Below, in pieces: positions 61,161 through 64,000 of a DNA stretch of 64,000 nt. The DNA is from Progne subis subis (taxonomy: Eukaryota; Chordata; Aves; Passeriformes; Hirundinidae). The stretch is from positions 62,001 through 126,000 of the forward strand of contig JAKJHU010000157.1 in assembly GCA_022316685.1 (NCBI GenBank), written 5' to 3'. Position 1 is the first letter of the stretch. Each line of letters begins with the position of its first letter. The position numbers and the translations under genes are program-made. Below the pieces are notes generated by a model, which saw nothing but the letters and a program-made list of their open reading frames with translations, ran no database searches and was not told the origin of the DNA.

Positions 61161-64000
61161 CTGAAAACACGGGAAGAGCTGTAGTAACGGAGAGTTAGTC
61201 AAAAAATAAAAAATTCAAAAGAAAGAGTTAAAGTTCCAGTTTGGAGCCATTAAGGGGAGTGAAAAGAGCTCTGCCTAGCAGAAAGGCAGTGAAGGAGGGG
61301 AGTCCAGCCTTGCCCTCCAAATCCCAGCATAAGCAGCATCCCAGCTCCAGCACCCACCCACAGCTTGGGAGAGACTTGCTATCCACGACACTGGGAAAGC
61401 ACTCACCTTCCTTTGGCACTGCCAGTGCTGGCCGGAGTTACACAGCCTGTGGGAGAGAGGGCAAGCAAGAAGCAGCAGGGGAAATGGAGAAATACATTTG
61501 CAGCCCTGTGCGGTTTTGGGAGGCAGAACTCAACAGTGGCAAGTTATTCTAGAGCCAGTTCCAAGCTAAACAAAGTCAGGGATGGTTCCCTTTTCTGCCT
61601 GGCTTGTTTGTTTCAAAGCAAAATAAGAAAAAACATCCCAGGCCAGGACAAAGTTTTACAGGTCTTTTTTGCCTAAGGTTGCACAGATCAGCCTTGTCCC
61701 ACCTAAGCAACAAGAACAGAACCCTAAATCGGTTATCTTATTTTTTGCCTAAAACAAACACATAAAGCAACGTTCCAGGCTTAGAAAGACCTTATGGTTT
61801 TTGGACACAGCTCAAGGTCACCAGAAACCCAAACTTCACTGTCAATTTTTATAGTGCAATTCACGATCTGCCAAGGTAAGGGGAAGGGATAACACCTGTG
61901 GGTGCTGTTCTGCTGGTCTGGCCCACCCCTGCGTGGCTTCACATGGCTGAGCAGTGCCTCAGCGCCAGGAGGCTCATTAAAGCCCTCCAGACAGAGGGGG
62001 ACTGTGCAACTTTTCTCCTTGCATTTAGCAAGGACAGGGCAGCTTCATCTCCTTCCGTTAAACACCTCCCTTCCCCACCCAGGAACTGGGAGGCAGAAGG
62101 GCCAGATTGCAGCATTAACAGCAGCAGCACCTCATTGCTGCACAACAGGTGGGAAAGATGTCCAAGACTTCTGCGCCTCAGTTTCCCTGCCTGATGATTA
62201 CCTTTGCCCACAGCACAGGCAAGTGTTTGCAAGCATCTTCAAAGGTGTGACCTCTGCCATGCAGGGTTTTCACGGGAGCTCAGAGAAGCGAGGCACTCAC
62301 ACCCCACTGCCGTCCAAGGCAAAGCAAGTGCCCAGCCCTTCCCAAGTGTCTCCTCCTCTCTCACAGCACCCTGCTCCACAGGACAGATCTCAGCTTCTGG
62401 GAGAGCAGTGGACTGGGTGAGATGGTGAAGGTGACCTGACAGCACATGGGGCAGTGAGGATCTGCCACACGCTGCCTGAAGCCAAAGGCTTTGGGAAGGG
62501 TGCACGCCACCTTCAGCACCAGCCCTCAGCAGAGAGAGTGTGGAGAGCCATGTAGAACCAGCCAAGGCTGGAGAGAAACGTGAACTGATGTGTATCAGGA
62601 GGCAGCTTGGTCACCTCCTGACCGAAGGCATGGCTGGCAAAGAGGGGCCAGAGCACAAACAGGGTTTCTGCATGGATGTAAAAGGCAGAACCCTGAGCTT
62701 GAGGCCATCCTCAGAAACAGCCAAAGTGACAAGAAAAAAAAAATAAATAAAAATCAGCCTCTCTTCTCATCCAGCCTCTCCGACAAACAGGGCAGCAGAA
62801 AAGGCACAGCAGACACTGCAAGGCTGGGAAAGGATTTCTGCTGGTGCCAGACAAGCCTGCAGCCAGCTGCAATGGGCATCCCCATCCACCAGCAGGGCAG
62901 CATAAGCAATAAAAGGATGGCAGAAGACCAGGGTGCCACCCTTCCAGTCCCTGGCCTGCCACTTCTGTTCGGATTCCTGGGCACTGGCAGGGTAAAGACG
63001 CTTTAACAGGCCTAACAGCAGTACATCGATTTGCTGAGGAAGGATCATGCTCCCAGGGCATTAAGCTAACGGCTCAAGAGGAACCACACAGCCCTGTGGT
63101 CAATAAGCACCCTCCATGGTGCACTCTTCACCATGATGGCAATGTCCAGCCCTCCCAAGAGATCCAAAACTTTGCTACATTCACCCTAATCTTCTCACTG
63201 AAGGGCAAAAACTTGCAACCATGGTATTGGTCAGGAAAGGAATTGAAACAGAGGAAAAGAAATCTGTTCAAGCCAAACATCTCCAAGTTGCTTTTTATAT
63301 GCCTGTATTTACTTTTTTTTAGGGTAAAACCAAGTCCCAAGCCTCCAACTTATTTTTAGATCCAGGCAACTGGGTGTCCCAGCCAGAGCACAAAGTGCAC
63401 AAGCCAGCATTCTAAGAATGCCTTCCTCACAGATATAAAAAGGACATGAAATAATTTATTGGGGAAATTCTGTAGTGTAACAATCATACATTACCAGAAC
63501 AACAACAACAACAAAAAAATAATAACCATGGCTGCCTCTCATCCCCAGCACAACCCTTGTGAGGCAACAGTCACAAACATTCAGCATCCTCATCCTTCTT
63601 AAAGCCTCCAAAGCGAGTCCTCCACTTCATACCATCTCAGTGGGTTTGGGTGATGCTGGACTCATTCCCTCTCACCCCACTTCCCTCTGGAAAGGGGCAA
63701 TTTGATTTCCTAAATAACAGCAGTGGCTGGGCCAAGGAAAACTAGAAGCAGTTTGTTCACTTAAGGACTCCCCCGGCCGTAGCTCAGGCTGCCGACTGGA
63801 GGCAGATTAAATCATCCCAGAGACCCCGTCAGCGCCAGCCGACGGGGCGTCCCTCCAGATGGCTGCCAAGCTCCTGCCACCTCGGTTCTTGGGGTCTCAC
63901 GGGCCTGGCCAGGGTCTGGCTGGCGTCCTGCACCCACAGGCGAGGGTACAGTAGGATGAGGAGGAGCCCTGGGGAGGCCGAACAAAGAGTGACCCCTCCC

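Larger units (their letters stand above)
49404..64000 (-). other. PAPPA2 upstream intron (incomplete, at least 14.6 kb)
   Basis: No exon matching the laminin-G-like domain or Notch-like repeats was found, so this is best read as one long intron running past the window edge. It contains A-rich low-complexity sequence at 50210-50305, a hairpin at 50835-50850, a perfect hairpin at 56862-56897, a candidate unconserved exon at 53626-53673 and a CR1 fragment at 60976-61160. The last 230 bases are GC- and CpG-rich. Confidence 0.65.

Overview
The window is a piece of a bird genome, probably a passerine or close relative. It carries a chain of vertebrate exons on the minus strand separated by fairly short introns, several degraded copies of the avian CR1 retrotransposon, and three LTR-like blocks of bird type. 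No prokaryotic features are present.

The only gene I can support is PAPPA2 (pappalysin-2, PAPP-A2), a secreted metzincin protease that cuts IGF-binding proteins. Eighteen consecutive coding exons run from 49403 down to 3582. Each one has an AG acceptor, a GT donor and an intact frame, and the codon phases join perfectly across all 17 internal junctions. They encode about 1,068 residues, roughly 60% of a protein that is about 1,790 residues long in mammals. I assign it to PAPPA2 rather than PAPPA because the exons follow my memory of human PAPPA2 closely along their whole length and PAPPA much less well.

Layout in transcript order (high to low coordinate): 49404-64000 is the 3' part of a large intron. 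The signal peptide, pro-region, laminin-G-like domain and Notch-like repeats 1-2 must lie above 64000. Exons at 49 kb and 42-41 kb encode the proteolytic core, with the HExxHxxGxxH zinc site and the Met-turn. Exons from 41 to 31 kb encode the central beta-rich region and a DUF4215-type cysteine motif. Exons from 21 to 3.6 kb encode the complement control protein (sushi) modules. The last exon(s), with Notch-like repeat 3, the C-terminus and the 3'UTR, are not found and should lie below position 1.

The introns hold CR1 fragments, three LTR-like blocks (12.1-13.6, 22.5-23.0 and 23.8-24.5 kb), a possible tRNA-derived SINE at 40.7-41.0 kb, a CpG-dense block at 41.1-41.8 kb, simple repeats and some inverted repeats. 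I found no second protein-coding gene, structural RNA gene or CRISPR array. Nothing amounts to a clearly new system. The most useful leads are two tandem (NAGNAG) splice acceptors, a symmetric candidate cassette exon, the CpG block, the SINE-like element and a perfect 15-bp hairpin.
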